A DNA stretch of 64,000 bases from Sinotaia quadrata (GCA_028829895.1 CM054184.1:23973701-24037700), one strand, 5' to 3'. Shown: positions 11,858 to 23,260, counted from the stretch's first letter. Made by a program: numbers and translations. The notes: generated from the sequence alone by a model not told the origin.

Positions 11858-14189
11858 CCTCTCCCCCAAGTACTAACTCGAGCCAACATGACGTGGGAAG
11901 ATTAATATCTAATGTAAAACAATATTATTTAATTATAGAAAACAACTATGAGCTCACAATTCGAACAAGAATTAAAATGAAACATGGGAAATAAGTAAAC
12001 TAGCTATTTATCCCAGTCACAATTCACTGTATTCACACTGGAAGAAGTGTTTAATAAAGATAGCTAAAGTTAATGTAAGTATTTTATGAGTCCAAGAGTT
12101 TTCAAACACCCAGTTTAAAGTTCATTAGGTCTGCAGAGTCAACGGGTTCTTTTATTACAGTTAAAATATTATAGCAAAATAGCTACTACTTGTCATAAGC
12201 ACAAATATCATCAATACATGCAAGAAATAGAAAATACAATACACATGAGGGCTCTTACATACGCACAGATAACATGGTTGATTGACGACAGTTGCTCATC
12301 TATGCTAGAGGTCTGCGTGTGGCTAGTGGCAAGAGCTTGTCACTGATCTGGCTAGGTCAGCTCACAACAAACATTGCTGGGAAGTCAATGCACGAAACTT
12401 ACAAATTTCTGCTAGGGGCTGACACGTGTCAGACTCATCTCTCCCCCAACCCAATGGCTACTGATATCCTATCGAACCTACACTCGAACAATTATGAACT
12501 ATAATCTCACAACATTAGATTGCATAGTCCTACTACGTAAACAGATCTAGTAGTAAATAGCCACAAACATTATCACTATCAAACTTTTTTCCTTCTGGTT
12601 GACTGATGCCTCCACTACAGCACAACACAACTTTGCAAATGAAATTAATTTGATAAATTTATTTGGCTGAACAGTCAGACACAATATCTATATGTTGAAT
12701 GACTCCTTTGTTTATTAGGTAAAATCCAGACAAGTAAATATATTTATACAATTCACACAAGAACTAACGACTTGAGAAGCTATGCCATAAACTACATCAA
12801 CATTACTAATTACAACAACCCACATATTTCAACGCCCACAAAACAAGCTACAACTTCGATTTACAGACTTAATTCAGTACGCACTTTCTGTATACTCCAC
12901 AGTGAAACTGTCATATAAAGCAACACAATATCTCAATCTTTTACAATGAAACTCACAACAAAATATCTCAGTCTTTTACAATGAAAATCACAATAAAACT
13001 CAGTCTGACCAAGAGACTAATTGTACCAATATTTGAGGTGAAGAATTTCTTTCCGCATAACATAGATCTCAGGAGAATCCAGTGACAATTCTGGCCAATA
13101 TGAATCCCTAACTGCTTCAACACTAGTTCTCTCACATGTGGCTGGCCCTATGTCGGTTCGAGCACCTGGCCCCAGACCAGAGTATTTAAAGGCTTGAACT
13201 TACATATACAATTATGGTTTTGGCCTGTCATTCCCAACTTTTACACTGGAGCAATCCTTGCAATAATGTTTAGGTTTCAGGAAACTCTACTTCAAAATTA
13301 CTATGTTTACTTTTTAAACACGATCTTTCAGGGAACACCTAGTGACCACTTACAGAACCCTAGGGTTCAACGGAACCCCGATTGAGAAACCCTGGCTTAG
13401 GCGGACCTGCAAATGTATTTACGGCAGCTAACAGTTTAAATCCTTCTAATCGGAATCGAGCGCTCTTTCAAGGTGGATTAATCGGAAAATTATTTTGACA
13501 CCATATTCTTGATGTTTATAATCAGATCCAGCTCCAGAGGCGAGTCAATAGAATCATTGGCTCAAGGGCACCAAACTGACCTATTTAAGAATATTTTTTT
13601 ATGTAAAAATGTCATACAGACAAAAGTTTTCTAGGGAAATGTTTAATTACTGTTTCTCCCTGAGATATTTAGCATTTACCCATTTGATTGCACTCTAGGG
13701 GGGCACTGGCCAGGAGTGAGCAGCGCAGATGGGGTTAATCGGTCACAAAAATAACATCAGGCTTCATTTGGGCATAGTCCTTTGAAGCCTTTCTGTGCTC
13801 AGTGCACTGAAGTAAGTTAATAATGCTTTATACTTATAGGCTGTTTACATCATAGGACTAGTGCAGACCACAGCTGAAAAGCAGGCCTTCTTGATTCTCG
13901 AAGTGTTACATACTTGTTACCCCAAACCCAGTATGTCTTCTGGTCTCACTACATCCTTTCTTACAAGGCTACAATGGGAAAGTACACTGGAGCAGTCCTT
14001 TTTGCCATATACTGTGGCATGTGGGGGACTTGGTACTGGATTGCTCATTACTTTTTATTGGTCTGTGGATGAAGTCCATCGTTCTAGGGACAGTACCTTG
14101 TGAAACTAGCCAGTCAATTCATACAAACACGCCAAAATTCGAGCCAAAGAGAAAAAAAAACCTTACTAAGCATAACGCCTATTAAAAGA
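11858..14189. mobile_element. 2.3-kb insertion in a minisatellite
   Basis: The host 44-bp array stops at 11857 and resumes at 14190, with ttgtgg present on both sides (11852-11857 and 14190-14195). The inserted sequence starts CCTCTCCCCC, partly a reverse complement of the host unit, and ends CTATTAAAAGA. It lacks terminal inverted repeats and recognisable ORFs. An AAAAAAAA run lies near 14153. It could be a retroposed or LTR-derived segment, or a filler of complex origin. Short direct repeats are weak evidence in a tandem array. Confidence 0.4.
13335..13394 (-). mobile_element. hAT-like terminal inverted repeat
   Basis: Read on the minus strand the segment starts CAGGGTTTCTCAATCGGGGT and continues with a palindromic aaccctagggtt. 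This matches the style of hAT MITE ends. The element would extend leftward from 13394. A matching left end and the 8-bp duplication were not found, so this is a terminus only. Confidence 0.42.
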
Positions 14190-14250
14190 TTGTGGGGGAG
14201 GGTACAGTTGATTATGAGGATAATATAATGTTTGTGGGGGAGGGATTTAG
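14190..14250. repeat. Minisatellite, 44-bp unit, right part
   Basis: About 1.3 copies of the unit seen at 11586-11857. Confidence 0.85.
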
Positions 14251-14299
14251 AAGCATAGTATTATATTAGCAGGGCTAATGAAGAAAAAAGAAACCATCT

Positions 14300-15362
14300 G
14301 GTGCGGAATATCGGAAAAGGATTCAACAGAGCAATCAAACGATTCACCACCAGTTGTCTTTGTCGAAACAAAGACAGACTCTCTTCAGATTTTAAAAATC
14401 ATTTGAGGAAGAATCTATTACCAATCAATTTGTTGATTCAAGCAATCATGATAACAGAATTTGAAAAAAAACAACTATTAAACCTAAACTGATTACCAAG
14501 AATGTTACCAGCCACAAGGAATCGGGCAGCAGCAATGATGCAATTAGACATGATTCTTCTAAGTAAATACCCAATGTGGTATAAATCGGCCCCATCCAAA
14601 TAATTGAGTATGAGTTTCCAATTTCTAACGAAGGTAGTAGAAAAAGAACATTCAGTTCATAATAAACTATTCATAGTACATTTCCTAATGGGGAAAAGTA
14701 CAAATACCAATGGCTTGCAAAGTCAAAATCTAAAAATGGATTGCTTTGTTTTGTTGTAAATTATTTACAGTATCCTTGATTGTTGAAGGCTATTAATGAT
14801 TGGAAAAACATTAAGAATGGGCCAAGGGTGCATAAAACAAGATGGAGTATTTCAATTCCTTTAGAACACGGAAATGCTCTGATCCAGAGATTGGATTGTG
14901 GATCGACAATAGATTCATTTCAACAGAGGCAGCTTCATGAAAACATTGGAGAGGTGTTCTTGAGCGATTTTTCCTAAAATAAAATTACATGGCTCCTAAA
15001 ATTTGGCGTTACGAGGCACTTAGATCAACTGTATGTAAATAACAATAGAAAATTTTCTGAAAAATCATCAATTTATTTGCACAGTATGATCTTGTAATGA
15101 AAGAACATGTGAAAAGAATAAAAAATAAAGAAACACAACCATTATCTTGGAAAAATCTTTCTTGGCGCTGAGATTTTTTTTAACAATGACACTTTCAGTG
15201 GCAAGTACAGAACAGGAGTTGCTCCAAGCTAAAATTAATAAAACATATCCACGTACAAGGACACAAGATAGTCTGGATGGACTGGTAGCATTATCATTTG
15301 AGCACAAGGACCTGGATCAAGTCGAAATGATCTCAATTTGTATCTATTAAAGCACGAAAATT
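14300..15362 (+). pseudogene. hAT transposase relic (TTF zinc-finger type)
   Basis: Pieces in several frames resemble a hAT transposase of the TTF zinc-finger/ZMYM5-like type. In order they are: a segment around 14560-14760 with IGPIQIIEYEFPIS and LPNGEKYKYQWL, the TTF region; a NDWKNI word near 14795; a segment with LIQRLDCGSTIDSFQQRQL (14880-14940); a DUF4371-like MKEHVKRIKNKE (15098-15135); and a C-terminal dimerisation-like stretch at about 15170-15350 with SKLKLIK and LVALSFEHKDL. The central catalytic region between the DUF4371-like part and the C terminus is missing, so the copy carries a large internal deletion. It also has frameshifts and stops and cannot be active. The family call is from remembered motifs; the individual residues are read from the sequence. 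Confidence 0.6.
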
Positions 15363-15860
15363 GACTGTGAATTTTACTATTTAACTTTAAATACTTTTTT
15401 ATTTATATTAATTATTATATACTATATTTATTACAAAGAATGAATTTATATATATTTTTAAATATTAGTTTCCTGTCACAGGGATGAGAAGATATTATTA
15501 ATTTTTTTTTCTCTCTCTAAGTGGCCTCATACTCTAAACTATTAACGAAACAGCTAAGGTAATTAAAAGAGGGACAGGGGTGAAAATGACCATTTTGTCA
15601 ACAAAGCGAAAACTAAGTCAGAAACACTAGCCTTAAGTTCGTGCTGGGGAATGGAAAAAGTATAATTAACTTGAGGGAGAATGCTGGCTGACCCTCCTTG
15701 GTCAGGACATCATGCCCATAAATCTATGCCAGTGTACGGGAGTACATTGGGAAGGCGCTGGGAAGCCAATTTTGTCCGTAAAAAGGCAGGCTCTGAGTTT
15801 TGGAAATGTAAACAACTTTTAAGAATCACCACTATAAAATGTTTAGTAGTTTAAGTTGAT
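15363..15860. other. Nothing recognised
   Basis: AT-rich to about 15510, then mixed sequence with no family recognised. Confidence 0.45.
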
Positions 15861-15937
15861 ATTGTTATTGTGAAATTCCTTGAAATAGAATTTTGAGATT
15901 ATTGGAAAGTTAAGATTTATATTACTACAGTTACATG

Positions 15938-16800
15938 TGTTAGTTTGTGTGTACAACCATTTCTTGCTGTGAGTTAATGTATGGCTTGCCAGGTGGCCAT
16001 GAGTTGCCATAGTAACTGTAGTCCTAAAATAAAATAAGAGTAGGACTGTTGCTCTGAGATTTTAGTCAGCCTGCTTTGAGAGTTAGCTAGGTAGGGCAAA
16101 TGGAGATGTAAATCACAGGTGTCAACTGGGAACTTGATACTTGGCACTAATAGAAAGTGGACAGCCAGAGTGTGGCCAGAATGGTCAGAATATTCCTCAG
16201 CACGTAAAGTGCCTACAGTGCCATGCTGGTTGTACAGGGCAGTGCTGGATGGGGGTACCGTGTGTGCTGGAGGGTGTGTGTTCCAATCAGCTCAGTGAAA
16301 GTGATGTACAAGGACTTGGTGTATAAAAGAGGATGGCAGAGGCAGAACAGACAAGAAACCTCGAGAAGTAGTGTTTTGTAGAGGGGTGGAAAGACCTTCT
16401 ATTAGAGTTTCTCCCTGCTTTTCTGGATCAGGGACTTTCTACGACGCTGGGAGGCAATCAGCGTGAGAGTTCTTGGACACTGCAACAGAGTGCCAGATGT
16501 CTACCCAGCTGTATTTGAAGGTGCGGCGTTCAAGGCCGTCCACAGTTTTAGATGAACCAGTCACACAGGACAGTAATCTCTGGGTTCTTCAAAGACTCTG
16601 TGCAAAGACTGCGGGTGATGGATTATTTCCCAATAGAAGTGATGAATTGGCAGTATAATGTCACCGTGCACGGGGTATGGGGCAGAGCGGATAATATTAC
16701 ATAATAGGTACTATTATCGCTGGAAGCAGTCAGCGGTCATGCGTGTGGCATGCCACCGAAGAACGGCAGGATTGGCCGTTAGTCAAGTACATAAAGAGAA
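15938..16800 (+). mobile_element. LTR-like segment with TATA box
   Basis: A GC-richer block of about 0.85 kb that could begin at TGTTAGTTTG. It has a strong TATA box at 16322-16328 (tataaaa) followed by a purine-rich start region. The composition, TATA position and purine-rich downstream leader resemble an LTR followed by a leader. No second copy, target duplication or primer site was established, so it could equally be a host promoter. The two 61-codon ORFs here were not recognised. Confidence 0.3.
16322..16328 (+). promoter_or_regulatory. TATA box
   Basis: TATAAAA in the context ttggtgtataaaagaggat. It is one of the best core-promoter motifs in the window. Confidence 0.4.
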
Positions 16801-16960
16801 GAGATGATAGACGTGAGAGAAGAGGAGAAACAAAGTTAAGAGAAGAGACGAGAAAGGTGAGAGAAGAGGAGAAGCGAAGTTAAGAGAAGAGGAGAAACGC
16901 AATGAAATGAGGAGAAATGGAAGAAGAGAAGAAGGGAGAAGAGAGAATGTAACAAGAGTT
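16795..16960. repeat. Purine-rich minisatellite
   Basis: About four copies of gagaagaggagaaacaaagt with taagagaaga linkers. Confidence 0.8.
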
Positions 16961-17097
16961 GAGAAATTAGGCTTAATGAAGAGCGCAAAGGAGCGTGAAA
17001 TTGTAGCAGCCGTTGTAGCAGTGAAGATGGCCGTATTTGAGTCCCAGGGAGCGAACCAGTGTTTAGACGTCGACGGTGTTTTTGTGTATCATCACCC

Positions 17098-17250
17098 CAC
17101 CCCCCAGCACAAGAAGAAAGAGACGATAACTATGTGAGCCCAGCACAAGAGAAAGTAACAATGACTATGTGAGTAGAGAACAAGAAGAAAGTGACGATAA
17201 CTATGTGAGCCCAGCACAAGAAGAAAGTGACGATAACTATGTGAGTAAAA
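17098..17250 (+). repeat. 39-bp repeat encoding an acidic peptide
   Basis: Four copies of cagcacaagaagaaagtgac followed by gataactatgtgagcc. In one frame the last two copies read PAQEESDDNYVS twice and stop shortly after (KRKF, stop). The second copy has lost three bases and diverged, and it breaks the frame. The unit length is a multiple of three, unlike most arrays here. Confidence 0.75.
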
Positions 17251-18054
17251 GAAAATTCTAATTAGGGTAAGAATCTCAGAGCACGTAAACGTAAACATAA
17301 AACTTAAACTAAAGTTTAGAATCTTAATTAAGCATTAAACCTAAAATTAAAAATAAGCCTTAAGTTTAAATCAATGTCTATAAGTAAAGGATGGTTTTAA
17401 GATTAACATAAGAAAATATTGATGGAACTGACTGAAGAGGACTTGCAAGTCAAATGACATTGTTTATAGTTGAATTATTGAATTTTGATATGGGAGCAGT
17501 GGCTCCAGAACTTATAAATAATGATTGCTATTTTATGATAAATAATGCTTAACGTGTTTAGAAGTAGTACTGCATGAAGAAATTGAATTTCATATTTCTT
17601 TTACTTTATTCATCATTTTTTCTTTCTTTCTTTCTTCTCCCCCCCCCCCAATGGGTGAGAATGTGGATGGCTGACTTACTAACCAACGTGTGAGAGGAAA
17701 CCCATAGACCAATAAATTTGAATTTATGCTCTGACATTGAGGTTTTCTCCTGTCTATGGTTTTGAAAGAGTGGCTGTTGTCGTTGTTATACGTTGTGTCG
17801 TCTGTGCCGTCTACACTTCACCCTTACCCGTATGCAAGCACACATGCAAACATGTTGGCAATACGTAACCTACACGCAGAATAAAATTCGAGCCAAACAA
17901 CCATCTTGGTATTATGTGTGCGGATTTGTAATAATCTTTATGCAAGTCCTACGTGAAGTCGACTAGCCACCACCCTCCCCTCGTCAGAGAGGAGGTGGGT
18001 GGCGACATTTCCAAATAGCAAAAACTCAGTGTGGAGAAAATTTTCCCCACTCAT
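17251..18054. other. Nothing recognised
   Basis: AT-rich sequence, with a TTTC run and poly-C at about 17625-17650. The part from about 17950 is GC-richer and may belong to the hAT end that follows. Confidence 0.4.
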
Positions 18055-18122
18055 ATAAATTTAATGGAGGTCACCAAATAATAAGTTGGCTCGGGGTGCC
18101 TGATTCCCTAAAGCCGGCACTG
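18055..18122 (-). mobile_element. Possible hAT element terminus
   Basis: Read on the minus strand the sequence begins CAGTGCCGGCTTTAGGG at 18122, a typical hAT-style TIR, and continues into a CACCCCGAGCC segment. The element would lie to the left of 18122. It may be the far end of the element that carries the transposase relic at 14.3-15.4 kb, but no matching left TIR was found. The adjacent ctgataac (18123-18130) would be the 8-bp duplication. Confidence 0.4.
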
Positions 18123-18465
18123 CTGATAACTCAGAATTATTTCCGCCGCTCCATGGCTCTTTACCTCGATGGCTGAAGAATTATGGCACAAATAAGTTTC
18201 CTTTATTCTGTAGCGGCATTTATTCCAATGTCCCCCAGTCACTGTATCTAATGGTCCACAAAACACATTTTGAACATGGTATCTCTGCTTCTTGTGAGGT
18301 CTCATGCACATTCCATGCAAAGTGCTACTATGTTTGGTGAACTATCAAATACATTCCACATGTCTGTCTCTATCTAGTGACCCATAAGCATACCCCAAAT
18401 TTGGTTTCTTTGCATCTACTGGAATACTGATGGGCAGTAGTAAAAGGGAAGCTCTCCTTAATATC
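18123..18465. other. Nothing recognised
   Basis: Mixed sequence with a 70-codon minus-strand ORF (18108-18320) that resembles no family I know. Confidence 0.4.
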
Positions 18466-19180
18466 AGATGACAACTTCTTCGCTGCTTATACCCCCATCA
18501 TTTATATCTCTGTTGCTTTATTATTCACCCTAATTTTATACTGTTTATTATCCACCGTATATATGTACTTTAAAAATATCCTCCATGTCTAAAAACTCCT
18601 TTACATAATGTACCTCTATTTTCCTATATTATACATTGTACTTTATATGTCTTTATTATCCATGATACCTGTATTCGTTTATATAATCCCCTCTACTTCC
18701 GTACTACTTCATTATCCACGTTACCTCTATAATTCTTTATGATCCACTGTGTCTTTATACTTATTTATAACCCAGTATACAATACACTGCTGTATTATCC
18801 ACCATCCCTCTCTACTTCTTATTATCCTCTGTACTTCTTTATAATCCACTGTATTGCCGTACTTATTATCCAGTAGGCCCTATACCTCTAATTTTCTTTA
18901 TTATCTAATGCGCATCCACACGTCTTTGTTATCCCTTGTTAAACCATCCATCTTTATTGCACACTAAATGTTAATACTTTTGAAAAAATATCCTCTGAGT
19001 GTATATATTTCATCAGCCACACCGCGTCTATAGGCCTACTTCTAAACCACCCGACGATGTCTATACTTTTTAAAAAATTATTATCTACCCGTACACTTAT
19101 AAATATATACACCCCCGACTTATTATCCATTTATCTTGATATTTTCAATGCGTTTCTATATGTATACTAACTATTTTGCT
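18466..19180. repeat. Strongly decayed minisatellite
   Basis: Recurrent tttattatccac and gtacctctat words at irregular spacing of roughly 35-45 bp. Individual units are heavily diverged. Confidence 0.55.
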
Positions 19181-20125
19181 AAATCATGAAAAATATAAAA
19201 GAAAACGCCAAATAACTCTGAAGCCATCAGAACTTTGGCAAAAGAAGTCATTTAAAAGTGTTCCCTCCCCCTCTGTGTTCTTTCCTCCCTTGCTTAAAAG
19301 CACGTGTCGATTCGTACGAATCACGCCTCTTTCATCACGTACTTAGGAAACCTGAAGGACGGAGTCCGGACCAGTTATGCGACAGACCCAACAAGTGTGA
19401 CCACAGACATAAAAGTGTGACCACAAACATACAAATGTAACCACAGACACACAACATCTACAGACGCATGAGTCGATTCTGCGCGAAAACAAACCTTCAG
19501 GCCTATTCACTCCGCTCTAAAAACAAAAGGTGGCCAAAGTGTGTAAACTCATTGTGCACATGAGAGGACCAACTATGGTGCTAACCGGCTTCATCCGAAT
19601 TTTTACCTAGCTTTGAATGCAGCGTCTTTTCTCCTCTCCATTCTCCCGTCAAATATTTGCGCTTCGTTCTTGTCCTGCGTAACGAAGCGAGAGTGTAAAG
19701 AAAGAAAAGAAGCGAGTAAGGAAAGACTTGCGGTAACGCTCATCTCGCTCCACAGCGCTTTGGACTTGATCGAGCCGTTTGTATTTGCGCTTTTCTTCAA
19801 TACTTTAGAATGCTTATAGACGGTGAGACAAAAGCGCTTTCCAAATGCCGCTTGCTCAATGGTCCGTCACCCTCTCTCTACTCGGCCCTTCAGGGTGCTT
19901 GCGGGTTACCAAGGTGACTGAGGGACGGTGCGGCTGTCTGTGCACACAGCCCGCTCTTCTGTTGTCTCGTGGACAATCTTTTATGCACTGCGCGTGAGAA
20001 CCACGCGCCTGGTTCGCGTTCTCATCGCGCTTTTAGCCTCTCAGTGCACATTCCCAATCGAATTCACAGAAGCTTAAAATCGCCTTTCAAGTTTAGCGCC
20101 TCACAACATTGTGTACAAAGAATTA
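19181..20125. other. CpG-richer segment, no gene recognised
   Basis: From about 19560 to 20070 the sequence is richer in CG than its surroundings. It holds a perfect 9-bp hairpin stem at 19660-19689 (cgcttcgtt/aacgaagcg) and another imperfect palindrome near 19988-20030. Overlapping ORFs on both strands show no recognisable protein. It may be regulatory DNA or a TE part. Confidence 0.3.
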
Positions 20126-20305
20126 TGTGTTCAGGCCGTTAGACAGATGATTTTATAGTTAATATTCAAATGTGTTCAGGCCGTTAGACAGATGATTTTA
20201 TAGTTAATATTCAAATGTGTTCAGGCCGTTAGACAGATGATTTTATAGTTAACATTCAAATGTGTTCAGGCCGTTAGACAAATGGTTTTATAGTTAATAT
20301 TCAAA
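20126..20305. repeat. 45-bp minisatellite, 4 copies
   Basis: tgtgttcaggccgttagaca followed by gatgattttatagttaatat, starting at 20126, 20171, 20216 and 20261. Copies are nearly identical, so the array is young. Confidence 0.95.
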
Positions 20306-20757
20306 TGACGCTTTTACTTATTATTTTCTTTCGTCCTATTCGTTCTTTTTCTGAGTTTCATTTGTAGATATTTTAGATCTAGTGATGGTATCAGTGGCCT
20401 TGTGTCTGACTGAGGTACATGGCTAAAGTTGTAGGAAGCTGAATACTCCAAGGCTAGATTTGTGAGCAATGTGATAAATATTTTTAGAAAAGAAAGTTTT
20501 AATTTGTAAAATATTATTAGAGTTTGCGAATTAAAAAATAAAGTAAATGTATGTGTTATTTGCGCCTAGAGTAAGTTGTATATTTTGTAGCCACATGATG
20601 CATGACATTATAACGAGGTCAGGGAAAAATGGATTAGCCAGTTGATACTAAGGTTAGCAAGTTACGACTGACAGGGATGAGTCAGGGATAACCCCTAGGT
20701 TAGATTTAAGGTGCTAGGGATGTCATACTGAACATAGACGTGACTTGTTGGCTGATT
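20306..20757. other. Nothing recognised
   Basis: AT-rich non-coding sequence. Confidence 0.5.
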
Positions 20758-20772
20758 GACAATTAACAGATT

Positions 20773-20987
20773 GTGTTTGGCTCACACTCACCCCTGAAGC
20801 CGCAGTAGACCTTTCATCTTCATGATGTTCTCGGTCTTGGTCTGTTTCTGGGGGATCCCCAAAGCCTCGCGGTGCGTCTGAGGTGAAGGACAGAAGGGCT
20901 GGCGGAAGGGAGTGAATCAGGTCGCACCTATTTGGCTCACACACTCAACCGCTCTCCGTCGGGGGTGGGGGCCGAAACCGCCTTCGG
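20773..20987 (-). mobile_element. Retroposon copy with 15-bp TSD
   Basis: A GC-rich 215-bp insert flanked by gacaattaacagatt at 20758-20772 and 20988-21002, a perfect 15-bp direct repeat. Read on the minus strand it contains gagaacatcatgaagatgaa, the core shared with inserts near 6.6 and 8.6 kb. It is nearly the reverse complement of 21030-21238. The duplication shows it inserted as a unit. Without a visible pol III promoter it is either a SINE or a 5'-truncated LINE tail. Confidence 0.68.
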
Positions 20988-21029
20988 GACAATTAACAGA
21001 TTTGGTAGAACCTATAAATTGACCAGTGA

Positions 21030-21238
21030 CCATTCTGGCGGCTTCGCCCCCCCCCCCCCGAATGAGGGCAGTTGAGGGTGTGTGCCAAATAGGTGCTACC
21101 TGTTTTACCCCCTTCCGCCAGCCTTTTTGCCCTCCACCTCAGACGCACCGCGAGGCTGTGGGGATCCCCCAGAAGCAGACCAAGACCGAGAAGATGAAAG
21201 GTCTCTTGCGGCTTCTGGGACGAGTGTGAGCGGAACAG
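21030..21238 (+). mobile_element. Second retroposon copy, inverted
   Basis: Inverted partner of 20773-20987. It shares long identical stretches such as cctcagacgcaccgcgaggc and cagaccaagaccgagaa. It contains a poly-C run (about 21047-21058) and runs into cagcaacaacaag, which may be its tail, directly before the LINE reverse-transcriptase fragment. The spacer between the arms is about 50 bp. Confidence 0.62.
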
Positions 21239-21239
21239 C

Positions 21240-22983
21240 AACAACAAGACTGCATACTGACGACACCTCTCTGTGGGGTAATGTCACCCACAAAAAAAAT
21301 GAGAAACAGACCAATCACCACAGGTATCCAAGAATTACAAAACGATCTTGACAGTCACCAAATGGTTTATAGATAATGGTTTTTAACTATCTGCATCCCA
21401 AACACAAGCTATAGTATTTCAGGCAAAAGTAATAGGGAAATGCACCTGCCCAAGATTAAAAATAGATGCCATAGAGGTAAATTACCAGACTAAAATAAAA
21501 TTTTTAGGAGTGACATTTCAGATGTCAGAATATGTAAACCAATGCATAGTAGCATCAAACAGAGGCATAAATCTAATGAAGGAAGTTTCAAAACCCGCAA
21601 ATGGGGGGGGGGGGGGGCAACATTAAAACTGTGCTTAACCTTTACATGCCTTCGTGATGTCCAAGTTACTATTTGCACGAACTTTATTACTAAATCTAAA
21701 CATTACAAAGTTAAAAAAGCTCTCAGACACCCAGGCCAGAGCTCTAAAAATAGCGCTAGGAGTACCAACATCAACATATAATATCAGGACAATAGCAGAA
21801 AGTGGACAAAGACCAATACAGATCACAATAAAGCAAAGAGCAAGAAAAGCATACCTAAAACTACAATGCCAGACAGCCACCCAGACAAAAAAACAAACAA
21901 ACAAACTGCTCATGAGTCATCAACACTTAGACAAATAACCAAAGAAATAGAATCAATGTCAGGATAAAAACTTATTATTAAACCACCACTCAGCCAGACA
22001 AACAAGACACCCACTTGGAAACTCAGACCACCTAACATCAATAGAATGCTAGAACAATATTCAAAAGAAAACTCCCAAACAATAATGAAAAAATATCTTT
22101 TTACAACACATGGACGAATGCTATACGGACTGGACTATTTATATACAACGGATCCCATGACCCTACTAATGGTAAGACAGGAATAGGAATATATATCCAA
22201 AACGAAGTCGAAATTAGCCTTAGAATTACGGATAACACGTCAGTATTTACAGCGGAGATGATGGCCACACTAACAGGACTAGTGCAAGCTAGCAAAAATA
22301 CCCCCCCCCCCCCAAACAACAATTACCTAATAGCAACTGACTCACGTTCAGCAATAAAAGCTTTAGAGAATAACACAGACCAGACATTAATTATCTCATA
22401 CTAGACCAAATAAACAAATTAACTAACAAGGGCAGTAAAGTAGACATGATATGGATCCCAGCTCACACTAATATACCAGGAAATGAAAGAGCTGACAAAC
22501 TGGCCAAAAAAAAAGGACTGACTCAAAATAAAGAACTAAGAATTTTAATGTCACCTCAAGAAAACTTAAATCTACTAAAAAAACAACTCAATAAGATATG
22601 GCAGGACCAATATGACCAACTAGTAAAAGGTAGAAGACCTATGATAGACAAAACAATCAAGACAACCCCAACATACTTTAACTCAACAAGAAGGGACCAG
22701 AATAACAAAATACCAGAATAACAAAACTACGTCTAGGCAGTGAAAGATCACATTACACAATTATTAAATGTAGTTGTGGGCAACGCCTGACATTCGAACA
22801 CATATTAAAGAATTGCCAATTGATAGGCCAAGAAAGAAAAGCTTTCACAGAATACCTGATAGACAATAACATTAAAACCTCACTAGAAGGGGTACTTAAC
22901 ACCCCAAAAAAGTTCTGGCATGGGTATCTTAGTAAACTTAATAGCCTAATCACCAGTCACCCCTTTCACAAACACTTATAAAC
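21240..22983 (+). pseudogene. LINE ORF2 relic: RT C-terminal part, RNase H, CCHC-like
   Basis: This is the 3' half of a non-LTR retrotransposon polyprotein, of an RNase H-bearing type (I/Jockey-like). At about 21252 the reverse-transcriptase active-site region reads HTDDTSLWGN, where YADD is expected. A thumb-like segment at 21700-21830 has DTQARALKIALGVP and TIAESGQRP. The RNase H domain spans about 22130-22520. Its first catalytic Asp is lost (IYNGS where a YTDGS-type motif is expected), Glu (FTAEMMA) and Asp (IATDSRSA) remain, and the C-terminal WIPAHTNIPGNERAD is intact. At 22760-22820 a CSC...H...C motif is present (CSCGQRLTFEHILKNC), as in many such LINEs. The frame is broken several times, including at a G-run (21604-21617) and a C-run (about 22302-22314). 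The 5' half is absent. The copy is dead. Confidence 0.82.
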
Positions 22984-23260
22984 AGGAAAAGTAGAGGAGG
23001 GAAGTTATCCAAAACTAACAAACCAAGACTCAAACCAAGCACTCACTAAGGGTGGTCCGATGCACCCCAACATGAAATACAGGTTAGTGTTGGGAAGTTA
23101 ACTGTCTGGGTGTCTATACCCTCTCCATGTAAATATCAGTATCCCATCCAGGGTCTGTAAATACATAGTTATTTTTAAATGTTTAGAATTTTTTTTTTAA
23201 CCATAGCCGGTTGCTGGATTTAATTTAATAGATTTAATTCTGTAATGAAACTTTAGGCTA
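22984..23260 (+). mobile_element. Probable LINE 3' UTR
   Basis: Sequence directly after the LINE stop, including ccatccagggtctgtaaata and a short ttaatttaatagatttaatt stretch that could be the tail. The end point is a guess and no target duplication was found. Confidence 0.4.
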
